Shown here in pieces: positions 35,653 through 44,945 of a stretch of 64,000 nucleotides of DNA. The stretch comes from Bradyrhizobium sp. Ai1a-2 (GTDB taxonomy: Bacteria; Pseudomonadota; Alphaproteobacteria; Rhizobiales; Xanthobacteraceae), in the NCBI RefSeq assembly GCF_000426245.1, contig NZ_AUEZ01000019.1, positions 58,981 to 122,980 of the forward strand, given 5' to 3'. Position 1 is the first letter of the stretch, and each line of letters starts with the position of its first letter. Both the position numbers and the translations under genes were made by a program. The notes below the pieces were generated by a model. The model was not told the DNA's origin, did no database searches, and saw only the letters and a program-made list of their open reading frames with translations.

Positions 35653-38600
35653 ATGAACGTGCTTTCAGCGGTCGAGACAAAGGAACTGGTGGTCACCGAG
35701 ACGGCGGACGATCTCTGGTACAAGGACGCCATCATCTACCAGCTCCACGTCAAGGCCTTCGCCGACAGCAACAACGACGGCATCGGCGATTTCGCGGGGC
35801 TGACCGAGAAGCTCGGCTATCTGCAGGATCTCGGCGTCACCGCGCTGTGGCTGTTGCCGTTCTATCCGTCCCCCGGACGCGACGACGGCTATGACATCGC
35901 CGACTATGGCGACATCAATCCCGATTTCGGGACGATGAAGGACTTCAAGCGCTTCATCCATGAGGCCAAGAAGCGCGGCCTGCGCGTCATCACCGAGCTC
36001 GTCGTCAATCACACCTCCGACCAGCACGCCTGGTTCAAGCGCGCGCGCCGCAGCCATCCCGGCTCGAGCGCGCGCAACTGGTATGTCTGGAGCGACACCG
36101 ACCAGAAGTACCAGGGCACGCGGATCATCTTTACCGATACCGAGAAGTCGAACTGGACCTGGGATCCCGAAGCGGGCGAGTTCTACTGGCACCGCTTCTT
36201 CTCGCACCAGCCGGACCTGAACTTCGACAACCCTCGCGTGGTGCGCGCCATCGTGCAGGTGATGAAGCGCTGGCTCGACACCGGCGTCGACGGTTTCCGG
36301 CTCGACGCCATTCCCTATCTCTGTGAGCGCGAAGGCACCAATAACGAGAACCTGCCCGAGACCCACGCCATCATCAAACTGCTGCGGCGCGAGCTCGACA
36401 CCTACGCCAGGGGCAAGATCCTGCTCGCCGAAGCCAATCAATGGCCGGAGGACGTGCAGGAATATTTCGGCCGCGAAGACGAATGCCATATGGCGTATCA
36501 CTTCCCGCTGATGCCGCGCATCTACATGGCGATCGCGCAGGAGGACCGGTTTCCGATCACCGACATCCTGCGGCAGACGCCGGATATCCCGGCCAGTTGC
36601 CAATGGGCGCTGTTCCTGCGCAACCATGACGAGCTGACGCTGGAAATGGTTACCGATGTCGAGCGCGACTATCTGTGGTCGACCTACGCCAACGATCCCC
36701 GCGCCCGCATCAATGTCGGCATCCGCCGCCGCCTCGCGCCGCTGATGGACAATGACCGGCGCAAGATCGAATTGATGAACTCGCTGCTGCTGTCGTTCCC
36801 GGGCACGCCGATCATCTATTACGGCGACGAGATCGGGATGGGCGACAACATCTATCTCGGCGACCGCAACGGCGTCCGCACGCCGATGCAATGGAGCCCG
36901 GACCGCAATGGCGGCTTCTCCCGCGCCGATCCGGCGCGGCTCTATGCGCCCATGATCATGGACCCGGTCTATGGCTATGAATCCGTGAACGTCGAGGCGC
37001 AGTCGCGCAGCCTTTCGTCGCTGCTCAGCGCCACCAAGCGGCTGATCGCGGTGCGCAAGTCAACGCTGGCCTTTGGCCGGGGCTCCATGACCTTCATCCG
37101 CCCCGAGAACCGCTCGGTGCTCGCCTATGTCAGGCAGTATCAGGACGAGGTCATTCTCTGCGTCGCCAATTTGTCGCGCTCAGCGCAGGCGACCGAACTC
37201 GACCTTTCCGCCTTCAAGGGACGCATTCCCCTGGAGATGCTCGGCCGCACGCGCTTCCCGACGATCGGCGAACTGCCCTATATGGTCACGCTGGCGCCGT
37301 ATGGCTTCTACTGGTTCCAGCTCCAGGAGCCCGACAAGTCCATCGCCATGCCGCGGCGCGCGGTGCCGGAATTCGAAACGCTGGTGGTGCCGCTGAATTC
37401 GACCTGGGTGTCGCTGGCGCGCGCCCGCGGCGTGTTCGAGCGCGACGTGCTGCCGGGCCACCTGTCGCGGGCGCGCTGGTACCCTGAGAGTTTGTCGAAA
37501 GCGATCCAGCCCCTGCTGGTCTCCGCCATTCCGTTCTGCGACATCGGCGACAACCGCCCCTGGCTCGCCTTCTTCGAGACGACGCAGCGCGGCGCCACCT
37601 CACGCTATGTGCTGCCGATCCGGATCGAATGGGTGCGCTTCGACCGCGAGCGCTACAATCCGCGCGCACTTGCCGCCGTACGGCAGGGCGCGCGCGAGGG
37701 CACGCTGCTCGACGTTGCGACCGATGAGATCTTCATCGCGCTGCTGTTGCGCAATCTGGCGCAATCGCTGACGGTCGAGGACGAGGAGCTGGGCATCGCG
37801 CTGCGCCTCGAATTCCGCCCGACCAGCCGCTTCACGGACAAGCCGATCAAACAGCCCCAGCGCATTCGCGCTGTGGAGACCGAGCAGTCCAACAGCACGG
37901 CGCTGGTGGACGAGGATTACGTCGTCAAGATCTATCGAAGGCTCGAGCCCGGCATCAATCCGGAGATCGAGATGGGGCGCTTCCTCACTGATGTCGCCGG
38001 CTTCGCCAACACGCCGGCGCTGCTCGGCACGGTCGAGCTCATCGAGGGCGAGAAGCGCAGTGCGATCGGCATCGTACATGCCTTTGTCACCAACCAGGGC
38101 GAGGCATGGACAGTGACCGCCGCCTATCTCGACCGCTTCGTCGAGGAACAGCGGCTGCTTGCGACCAACCATGAGACCAAGCAGAGCGAACAGCAGATCT
38201 CCTATCTGCGCTACATGGCGCAAACAGGAAAACGGGTCGCCGAGCTGCACATTGCGCTGGCCAGCAACCGCGACCTGCCCGAGTTCGTCCCGGAGCCGAC
38301 CAGTCCGGAAGACGTGCAGCGCTGGATCGATGACATCTTGGCCCGCGCCGACCGCGTCTTCGAGACGCTGACACAGCGGCGGGATACGCTCAAAGAGGCC
38401 GATCGGCCGCTGGTGGCCCAGTTTCTGGCACAGCAGGACAGCTTGCCGGCCCGGCTGAAGGCGCTGCTGCCCGGAAACATCGATGGCCTCAACATCCGCC
38501 ATCACGGCGACTTCCATCTCGGCCAGATGCTGATCGTCAAGGACGACATCTTCATCATCGATTTCGAGGGCGAGCCGCGCCGCAGCATCGCCGAGCGGCG

Positions 38601-38964
38601 CCGCAAGGCGCCGGCGGCGCGCGATGTCGCCGGCCTGGTCCGCTCGATCGACTACTCCGTCACCGCTGCGCTCGATCGGGTGCTGAAGGTTGCACCCGAC
38701 GAGCAAGGCAAGCTCGCGTTGGCGCTTGCCGACTGGCGCGATCAGGCCACCGCGACATTCCTGGCTGCCTATCGCGAGACCATGGCGGGCCAGCCCTTGT
38801 GGCCGGCCGAACCGGAAGCCGCCGAGCGGATGCTCAACTTCTTCCTGCTTGAGAAAGCATTCTACGAGATCGAATATGAGCTGGCGCACCGTCCCGACTG
38901 GCTGCGCGTCCCGCTTACCGGGATGCTCCGCATCCTGGCGCAACAACCGCATGAGCTGCAATGA
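35653..38964 (+). CDS. treS: trehalose synthase/maltokinase fusion (TreS-Pep2)
   Basis: An 1103-residue fusion. Residues 20-560 are the GH13_16 trehalose synthase: [19 protein letters not shown], nucleophile Asp218 in [10 protein letters not shown], Glu260 in [11 protein letters not shown] and Asp326 in [12 protein letters not shown]. It interconverts trehalose and maltose. From about residue 590 follows a maltokinase-like region with the phosphotransferase loop HHGDFHLGQ near residue 950 and the metal-binding IDFEGEP some 14 residues later, which would phosphorylate maltose to maltose 1-phosphate. The fusion channels trehalose into the GlgE route. Start 35653 follows GGGGGCAGCG. The stop overlaps the ATG of glgB. 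Confidence 0.95.
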   Translation: MNVLSAVETKELVVTETADDLWYKDAIIYQLHVKAFADSNNDGIGDFAGLTEKLGYLQDLGVTALWLLPFYPSPGRDDGYDIADYGDINPDFGTMKDFKRFIHEAKKRGLRVITELVVNHTSDQHAWFKRARRSHPGSSARNWYVWSDTDQKYQGTRIIFTDTEKSNWTWDPEAGEFYWHRFFSHQPDLNFDNPRVVRAIVQVMKRWLDTGVDGFRLDAIPYLCEREGTNNENLPETHAIIKLLRRELDTYARGKILLAEANQWPEDVQEYFGREDECHMAYHFPLMPRIYMAIAQEDRFPITDILRQTPDIPASCQWALFLRNHDELTLEMVTDVERDYLWSTYANDPRARINVGIRRRLAPLMDNDRRKIELMNSLLLSFPGTPIIYYGDEIGMGDNIYLGDRNGVRTPMQWSPDRNGGFSRADPARLYAPMIMDPVYGYESVNVEAQSRSLSSLLSATKRLIAVRKSTLAFGRGSMTFIRPENRSVLAYVRQYQDEVILCVANLSRSAQATELDLSAFKGRIPLEMLGRTRFPTIGELPYMVTLAPYGFYWFQLQEPDKSIAMPRRAVPEFETLVVPLNSTWVSLARARGVFERDVLPGHLSRARWYPESLSKAIQPLLVSAIPFCDIGDNRPWLAFFETTQRGATSRYVLPIRIEWVRFDRERYNPRALAAVRQGAREGTLLDVATDEIFIALLLRNLAQSLTVEDEELGIALRLEFRPTSRFTDKPIKQPQRIRAVETEQSNSTALVDEDYVVKIYRRLEPGINPEIEMGRFLTDVAGFANTPALLGTVELIEGEKRSAIGIVHAFVTNQGEAWTVTAAYLDRFVEEQRLLATNHETKQSEQQISYLRYMAQTGKRVAELHIALASNRDLPEFVPEPTSPEDVQRWIDDILARADRVFETLTQRRDTLKEADRPLVAQFLAQQDSLPARLKALLPGNIDGLNIRHHGDFHLGQMLIVKDDIFIIDFEGEPRRSIAERRRKAPAARDVAGLVRSIDYSVTAALDRVLKVAPDEQGKLALALADWRDQATATFLAAYRETMAGQPLWPAEPEAAERMLNFFLLEKAFYEIEYELAHRPDWLRVPLTGMLRILAQQPHELQ

Positions 38965-41108
38965 CCAGATTGCCTGCTGAAGCTTACGCCATCATCGAGG
39001 GTCGGCATTCCGACCCCTTCCGCTACCTCGGAATTCATGCCGAGGGCGACCAGAGCGTCGTGCGCGCCTTCCTGCCGGAAGCCTCGAATGTCGAGGCGAT
39101 CGGCGAACATGGCGAGACTGCAACGCTCGCACGCATTCATGACGCGGGCCTGTTCGCCGGTGCGCTGCCGAACGGCTCGCGCCGCTACCAGCTGCGCGCC
39201 CGCTTCGGCGACAATGTCGTCGATCTCGACGACCCCTACCGCTTCCCGCCCGTCTTGAGCGATTTCGATCTCTATCTGCTTGGCGAAGGCACCCACCAGC
39301 GCATCTACGAAAAGCTCGGCGCGCATCCGATGACGCTCGACGGCGTCGAAGGCGTCGCCTTCGTGGTGCTCGCGCCGAACGCACGGCGGGTCAGCGTGGT
39401 CGGCGATTTCAATTTCTGGGACGCGCGGCGGCACCCGATGCGGGTGCGCGGCGTCGGCTATTGGGAATTGTTCATCCCGCATGCCCGCGCCGGCGACCAC
39501 TACAAGTTCGACATTATCGGCCCCACTGGCCAGCATCTGCCGCTGAAGTCCGATCCGGTGGCGTTTGGCGCGGAGGTGCGCCCGAAGACCGCCTCGATCG
39601 TGGTCGACCTCGACCACATTCCTCATCCGCAAGCAGCGCCGTTGGGCATCAACACCATTGGTGCGCCGATCTCGATTTACGAGGTCCATCTCGGCTCGTG
39701 GCGGCGCAAGGGCAACAATGAATGGCTGACCTATCGCGAGCTCGCCGAGCAGCTTCCGGCCTACGCGCGCGACATGGGCTTCACCCATCTTGAGTTCCTC
39801 CCCGTCAGCGAACATCCGTTCGACGGCTCCTGGGGCTATCAGCCGACGGGCCTGTTCGCGCCGACCAGCCGGTTCGGCTCGCCGGCCGACTTCGCCGCGC
39901 TCGTCGATGCCTGTCATCGCGAAGGGTTAGGAGTGCTGCTTGACTGGGTGCCCGGCCACTTCCCGGACGATCCGCACGGCCTCGGCCATTTCGACGGCAC
40001 CGCGCTCTATGAGCACGCCAACCCGCTGCAGGGCCGCCATCTCGACTGGGGCACGCTGATCTATAATTACGGGCGCACCGAGGTGACCAATTTCCTGGTC
40101 TCCAACGCGCTGTTCTGGCTCGACCGCTACGGCGTCGACGGCCTGCGCGTCGATGCGGTCGCCTCCATGCTCTATCTCGATTACAGCCGTCCTCCCGGCG
40201 GCTGGATTCCGAACAAATATGGCGGCCGCGAGAACCTGGAGGCGATCGACTTCCTGCGCCGCTTCAACACCGAAGTGTTCGGACGCTTCCCGCAGGCGAC
40301 GACCGCGGCGGAAGAATCGACCGCCTGGCCGCAGGTGTCGCGCCCGGTCGAGTTTGGCGGGCTCGGCTTCGGCTACAAGTGGAACATGGGCTGGATGCAC
40401 GACACCTTGCGCTACATCGGCAAGGAGCCTGTTCACCGCAAATATCACCACGGTGACATCCTGTTCGGCCTGCACTACGCCTTCTCGGAGAACTTCATCC
40501 TGCCGCTCTCGCATGACGAGGTCGTGCACGGCAAACGTTCGATCCTGGGCCGCATGCCCGGCGACGACTGGCAGCGTTTCGCGAATCTGCGCGCCTATTA
40601 CAGCTTCATGTTCGGCCATCCCGGCAAGAAGCTGTTGTTCATGGGCTGCGAGTTCGGCCAGGAGCGCGAGTGGGCCCACGAACATTCGCTCGACTGGCAT
40701 CTGCTCGAGCAACCGAAATATGCCGGCGTCCAGGCGTTGATGCGCGATCTCAACCGGCTCTATCGTGCGCTGCCGGCGCTGCATGAACTGGATTGCGATC
40801 CGGCCGGCTTCGAATGGGTCATCACCGATGACGCCGACCACAACGTGTTCGCCTGGATCCGCAAGGGCAACAACGCGCGGTCGCGCTGCCTGGTGGTGGT
40901 CAACTTCTCGCCGAACGTCTATCATAACTATCGCGTCCGCGTGCCCTTTGCCGGAAAATGGCGCGAGGTGCTGAATTCGGATTCCTCCCACTATGGCGGC
41001 AGCAATGTCGGCAATATCGGCGAGGTGCTCACGCTGGAAGGGATCGTGCCCGAGCTCAGCCTGACCATTCCGCCGCTGGCTGCGATCTTCCTCGTACCTG
41101 AAAGCTGA
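38961..41108 (+). CDS. glgB: 1,4-alpha-glucan branching enzyme
   Basis: A 715-residue GH13_9 enzyme. Residues 1-100 are an N-terminal beta module starting with [21 protein letters not shown]48 follows ([27 protein letters not shown]). The barrel has [18 protein letters not shown], the nucleophile Asp398 in [19 protein letters not shown], the acid/base Glu within AEESTAWP (residues 450-457) and [12 protein letters not shown]. It introduces alpha-1,6 branches into the linear glucans made by GlgE. It overlaps treS by four bases; glgX follows three bases later. Confidence 0.96.
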   Translation: MTRLPAEAYAIIEGRHSDPFRYLGIHAEGDQSVVRAFLPEASNVEAIGEHGETATLARIHDAGLFAGALPNGSRRYQLRARFGDNVVDLDDPYRFPPVLSDFDLYLLGEGTHQRIYEKLGAHPMTLDGVEGVAFVVLAPNARRVSVVGDFNFWDARRHPMRVRGVGYWELFIPHARAGDHYKFDIIGPTGQHLPLKSDPVAFGAEVRPKTASIVVDLDHIPHPQAAPLGINTIGAPISIYEVHLGSWRRKGNNEWLTYRELAEQLPAYARDMGFTHLEFLPVSEHPFDGSWGYQPTGLFAPTSRFGSPADFAALVDACHREGLGVLLDWVPGHFPDDPHGLGHFDGTALYEHANPLQGRHLDWGTLIYNYGRTEVTNFLVSNALFWLDRYGVDGLRVDAVASMLYLDYSRPPGGWIPNKYGGRENLEAIDFLRRFNTEVFGRFPQATTAAEESTAWPQVSRPVEFGGLGFGYKWNMGWMHDTLRYIGKEPVHRKYHHGDILFGLHYAFSENFILPLSHDEVVHGKRSILGRMPGDDWQRFANLRAYYSFMFGHPGKKLLFMGCEFGQEREWAHEHSLDWHLLEQPKYAGVQALMRDLNRLYRALPALHELDCDPAGFEWVITDDADHNVFAWIRKGNNARSRCLVVVNFSPNVYHNYRVRVPFAGKWREVLNSDSSHYGGSNVGNIGEVLTLEGIVPELSLTIPPLAAIFLVPES

Positions 41109-41111
41109 CGT

Positions 41112-43187
41112 ATGCGACTGACTGGGGGAACGTCGTCCCGGCTGGGCGCCAGCTGGGACGGAAGGGGTACCAATTTTGCGTTGTTCTCTGCGAACGCGGA
41201 GAAGGTGGAGCTGTGCCTGTTCGACAACCAGGGCCGGCGCGAACTCGAACGCATCGAACTGCCGGAGCGAACCGAGGACGTCTGGCACGGCTATCTCAAC
41301 GACGTCTCGCCGGGCCAGCTCTACGGCTATCGCGTCTACGGCCCCTACGCGCCGGAGCGCGGCCACCGATTCAATTCCAACAAGCTCCTGCTCGATCCCT
41401 ATGCCAAGCGGCTCTCCGGACGGCTGGTGTGGAGCGATGCGCATTTCGCCTACCGCACCGGCAGCGCGCGCGAAGACCTTTCCTTTGACCGGCGCGACAA
41501 TGCCCGCGGCATGCCCAAGGCGGTCGTCGTCGACGAGACCTTCAACTGGGGCCGCCGCGAAATCCGTCCCAACATCCCCTGGGAAGACACGATCATCTAC
41601 GAGGCCCATGTCAAGGGACTGACGCAGAAGCGCGAGGATGTCGCGCCGAACCTGCGTGGCACCTATGGCGGCCTGTCCTCGCCCGCGATGATCAACCATC
41701 TCAAGCGGCTCGGCGTTACCGCGATCGAACTATTGCCGATCCACGGCCTGATCGACGACCGCATCCTGGTCGAGAAGAAGCTCGTCAACTACTGGGGCTA
41801 CAACACCTTCGCCTTCTTCGCGCCGGAGCCGCGCTACGCCCAGGACAATGCGCTCGATTCCTTCCGCACCACGGTGGCGCGATTGCACGATGCCGGCATC
41901 GAGGTGATGCTCGACGTCGTCTACAACCACACCGCGGAGGGCAACCATATGGGTCCGACGCTGTCGTTCCGCGGCATCGACAACGCCTCCTATTACTGGC
42001 TGAAGCCGGACAATCCGCGCTACTACGACGACTTCACCGGCTGCGGCAATTCGGTCAGGCTCACCCATCCGCGCGTGCTGCAGATGGTGATGGACTCGCT
42101 GCGCTACTGGGTCGAGGTCTGCCATGTCGACGGCTTCCGCTTCGATCTCGCAACCACACTGGCGCGCGAACCGAACGGCTATGACCGCACTGCGTCCTTC
42201 CTCACCGCGGTCAGGCAGGATCCGGTGCTCGCCACCGTCAAGCTCGTCGCCGAACCCTGGGATCTCGGTCTCGGCGGCTACCAGGTCGGCGCGTTCACCT
42301 CGCAATGGTCGGAGTGGAACGACCGCTATCGCAGCGCGATGCGGCGGTATTGGAGCGGCGAAGGCAGCCTGATCGGCGAAGTCTCGCGCCGCATGACGGC
42401 GTCATCGGACCTGTTCAATCACGACAACCGCGCGACGCGCGCCAGCGTCAATCACATCACCGTGCACGACGGTTTCACGCTGATGGACCTCTTCAGCTAC
42501 AACCAGAAGCACAACGAAGCCAATGGCGAAGACAATCGCGATGGCTCCAACGACAATCACAGCAACAATTGCGGCGTCGAAGGCCCGACGGACGACCCTG
42601 ATATCATCGCGCTGCGCCGCCAATTGCGGAAGAACCAGCTCGCCTGCCTGTTGCTGGCGCAGGGCACGCCGCTGTTGCTCGCCGGCGACGAGGTCGGTAA
42701 TTCGCAGAACGGCAACAACAATGCCTATTGCCAGGACAACGAGGTCGGCTGGGTCAATTGGGACAATTTTGGCGACGAGACCGAGGACTTCACCGCTTTC
42801 GTCGGCCATCTGACCGCACTGCGCCGCAAGTTCGCCCAGCTTCGTTCGCAGCGCTGGCTGGACGGCCGCCGCGCCGATGGCTCCTACGGCGTGCTCTGGC
42901 TGACGCCGGCGGCGGAAGACATGAAGGAGTCCGACTGGAATTTTCCGGAAGGACGCTTTCTCTCTTATGTGCTCGGACCGATGGAACCAGGGCACGCGCC
43001 GATCTTTATTGTGCTGAATGCTGCACCGGAAGAGATCGCGTTCAAGATGCCTGTGATGCCCGAGTACAGGAATTGGCGCCAGGTGCTCAACACCACCGAG
43101 AACAAGCAGATGCCCGTTGATTTCGCGTCCGGCGCCGACACCAAGGCGCCTCCCCGCTCGGTGCTCGCCTTTGCGGGCTCGGCATGA
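41112..43187 (+). CDS. glgX: glycogen debranching protein
   Basis: A 691-residue GH13_11 isoamylase-type enzyme. An N-terminal CBM48 (LGASWDGRGTNFALFSANAEKVELCLFD) is followed by a barrel with AHVKGLTQ, VELLPIHGL-like AIELLPIHGLIDDR, NYWGYNTFAFFAPEPRYA, DVVYNHTAEGNHMGPTLSFRGIDN, the nucleophile strand VDGFRFDLATTLARE and LVAEPWDLGLGGYQVG. It removes short alpha-1,6 branches, releasing maltooligosaccharides that TreY, TreZ and MalQ can use. It overlaps treZ by four bases. Confidence 0.95.
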   Translation: MRLTGGTSSRLGASWDGRGTNFALFSANAEKVELCLFDNQGRRELERIELPERTEDVWHGYLNDVSPGQLYGYRVYGPYAPERGHRFNSNKLLLDPYAKRLSGRLVWSDAHFAYRTGSAREDLSFDRRDNARGMPKAVVVDETFNWGRREIRPNIPWEDTIIYEAHVKGLTQKREDVAPNLRGTYGGLSSPAMINHLKRLGVTAIELLPIHGLIDDRILVEKKLVNYWGYNTFAFFAPEPRYAQDNALDSFRTTVARLHDAGIEVMLDVVYNHTAEGNHMGPTLSFRGIDNASYYWLKPDNPRYYDDFTGCGNSVRLTHPRVLQMVMDSLRYWVEVCHVDGFRFDLATTLAREPNGYDRTASFLTAVRQDPVLATVKLVAEPWDLGLGGYQVGAFTSQWSEWNDRYRSAMRRYWSGEGSLIGEVSRRMTASSDLFNHDNRATRASVNHITVHDGFTLMDLFSYNQKHNEANGEDNRDGSNDNHSNNCGVEGPTDDPDIIALRRQLRKNQLACLLLAQGTPLLLAGDEVGNSQNGNNNAYCQDNEVGWVNWDNFGDETEDFTAFVGHLTALRRKFAQLRSQRWLDGRRADGSYGVLWLTPAAEDMKESDWNFPEGRFLSYVLGPMEPGHAPIFIVLNAAPEEIAFKMPVMPEYRNWRQVLNTTENKQMPVDFASGADTKAPPRSVLAFAGSA

Positions 43188-44941
43188 ATGATCGGCATTT
43201 CGGCCCCCTGCTGACCAAGGACGGCGCGCTGTTCCGGCTGTGGGCGCCGGCTGCCAGGCGTGTCGACGTGCTGCTCGACAAGCCGCATGCGCTGAGCCGC
43301 GGCGACGATGGCTGGTTCACCGCGAAAATTCCTGGCGTCGCCGCCGGCGCGCGCTACAAATTCCGCATCGATGACGAAATCGACGTCCCCGACCCCGCTT
43401 CCGCGTTCCAGCCCGACGACGTGTTCGGCCCGAGCGAGGTGATCGATCACGACGCTTTCCCGTGGCGCGCCGCCGACTGGCGCGGGCGGCCGTGGCATGA
43501 GGCTGTCGTCCTCGAAGCGCATGTCGGCACCTTCACATCAGAGGGCACCTACCGCGCCATCATCGACCGGCTCGACCATCTCGTCGAGAGCGGCATCATC
43601 GCGCTCGAATTGATGCCGCTCGCCGATTTCGCGGGGACACGCAACTGGGGCTATGACGGCGTCCTGTGGTACGCGCCGGACAGCGCCTATGGCCGGCCGG
43701 AGGATTTGAAAGCGTTGATCGACGCTGCGCATCAGCGTGAGCTGATGGTGATGTTGGATGTCGTCTACAACCATTTCGGCCCCGAAGGGAATTATCTCGG
43801 CCGCTATGCGCCCAATTTCTTCACCGACGCGCACACGCCCTGGGGCAGCGCCATCGACTATCGCGCCAGACAAGTGCGCGACTTCGCGATCGGAAACGCG
43901 GTGCATTGGCTGCGCGACTACCGCTTCGACGGCCTGCGGCTCGATGCCGTCAACACCATCGTGGAGGCCGGCGAAATCCCGATCCTGCACGATCTCAGCA
44001 TCGCCGTCGGCAAGTTGGCCGCAGAAACCGGCCGGCACATCAACATGGTGCTCGAGAACAGCGATAATCGCGCGAGCCTGCTCGACGCCACCGAGGACCC
44101 GCCGCGCGGCAAATATCGCGGGCAATGGAACGACGACTATCACCACGTCTGGCACGTGATGCTGACCGGCGAGGCGCAAGGCTATTACGGCGATTACCAG
44201 CGTTCGCCGCGTGGCGACCTCGCGCGTGCCCTGGCGTCTGGCTACGTCTATCAGGGCGAGGTCTCGGCCTTCTGGGGCGGCATTCCCCGCGGCGAGCCGA
44301 GCGGCGCGCTGTCGCCGACCTGCTTCGTCAACTTCCTGCAGAACCACGACCAGATCGGCAATCGCGCCTTCGGCGACCGATTGGAGAGTCTCGCCGATCC
44401 CAAGGCCATCGAGGCCGCGCTCGCGATCACGCTGCTGGCGCCGATGACGCCGATGCTGTTCATGGGCGAGGAATGGGGCTCGAAGGCGCCGTTTCCGTTC
44501 TTCTGCGATTTCCACGGCGATCTCGCCAATGCCGTCCGCAGAGGCCGGCGCGAGGAATATGCGTGGGCGTACGCCAAATATGGCGACGAGATTCCCGATC
44601 CGCTGGACCAATCGACCTTTCGATCGGCCGTGCTTGACTGGACCGAGCGCGACCGCGAGCCGGGGCGGACGCGGCTGGCGCTGGTCAGAAGCCTGCTGGC
44701 GATGCGCCGCCGCGAAATCACGCCGCGGCTCGAAGGCGCCAGTTTCGGCGACGCGCGTGCGGATAACGCCTTGCTGACGGCGCATTGGCGCATGGGCGAC
44801 GGCAGGCGGCTGTCGCTGACCGCCAATCTCGGGGATCGCGAGATCGCGGCGCCGAAAGACCGGCCTGCGGGAACATTGATGTGGGGCAGTGCGTTGGGCG
44901 ATAACGTCCCTCCTTGGTCGGTGTGCTGGCACATCGGATAG
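43184..44941 (+). CDS. treZ: malto-oligosyltrehalose trehalohydrolase
   Basis: A 585-residue GH13_10 enzyme. The CBM48-like N-terminus (FGPLLTKDGALFRLWAPAARRVDVLL) precedes a barrel with EAHVGTFTSEGTYRAIIDRLDHL, ALELMPLADFAGTRNWGYDGVLWYAPDSAYGRPEDLKAL, DVVYNHFGPEGNYL, nucleophile Asp254 in FDGLRLDAVNTI, and FLQNHDQIGNRAFGDRL. It cuts trehalose off the end of maltooligosyl-trehalose. treY follows after four bases. A run of A/T-poor sequence at the end reads through to WSVCWHIG, a normal terminus for the family. Confidence 0.95.
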   Translation: MNDRHFGPLLTKDGALFRLWAPAARRVDVLLDKPHALSRGDDGWFTAKIPGVAAGARYKFRIDDEIDVPDPASAFQPDDVFGPSEVIDHDAFPWRAADWRGRPWHEAVVLEAHVGTFTSEGTYRAIIDRLDHLVESGIIALELMPLADFAGTRNWGYDGVLWYAPDSAYGRPEDLKALIDAAHQRELMVMLDVVYNHFGPEGNYLGRYAPNFFTDAHTPWGSAIDYRARQVRDFAIGNAVHWLRDYRFDGLRLDAVNTIVEAGEIPILHDLSIAVGKLAAETGRHINMVLENSDNRASLLDATEDPPRGKYRGQWNDDYHHVWHVMLTGEAQGYYGDYQRSPRGDLARALASGYVYQGEVSAFWGGIPRGEPSGALSPTCFVNFLQNHDQIGNRAFGDRLESLADPKAIEAALAITLLAPMTPMLFMGEEWGSKAPFPFFCDFHGDLANAVRRGRREEYAWAYAKYGDEIPDPLDQSTFRSAVLDWTERDREPGRTRLALVRSLLAMRRREITPRLEGASFGDARADNALLTAHWRMGDGRRLSLTANLGDREIAAPKDRPAGTLMWGSALGDNVPPWSVCWHIG

Positions 44942-44945
44942 AAGA

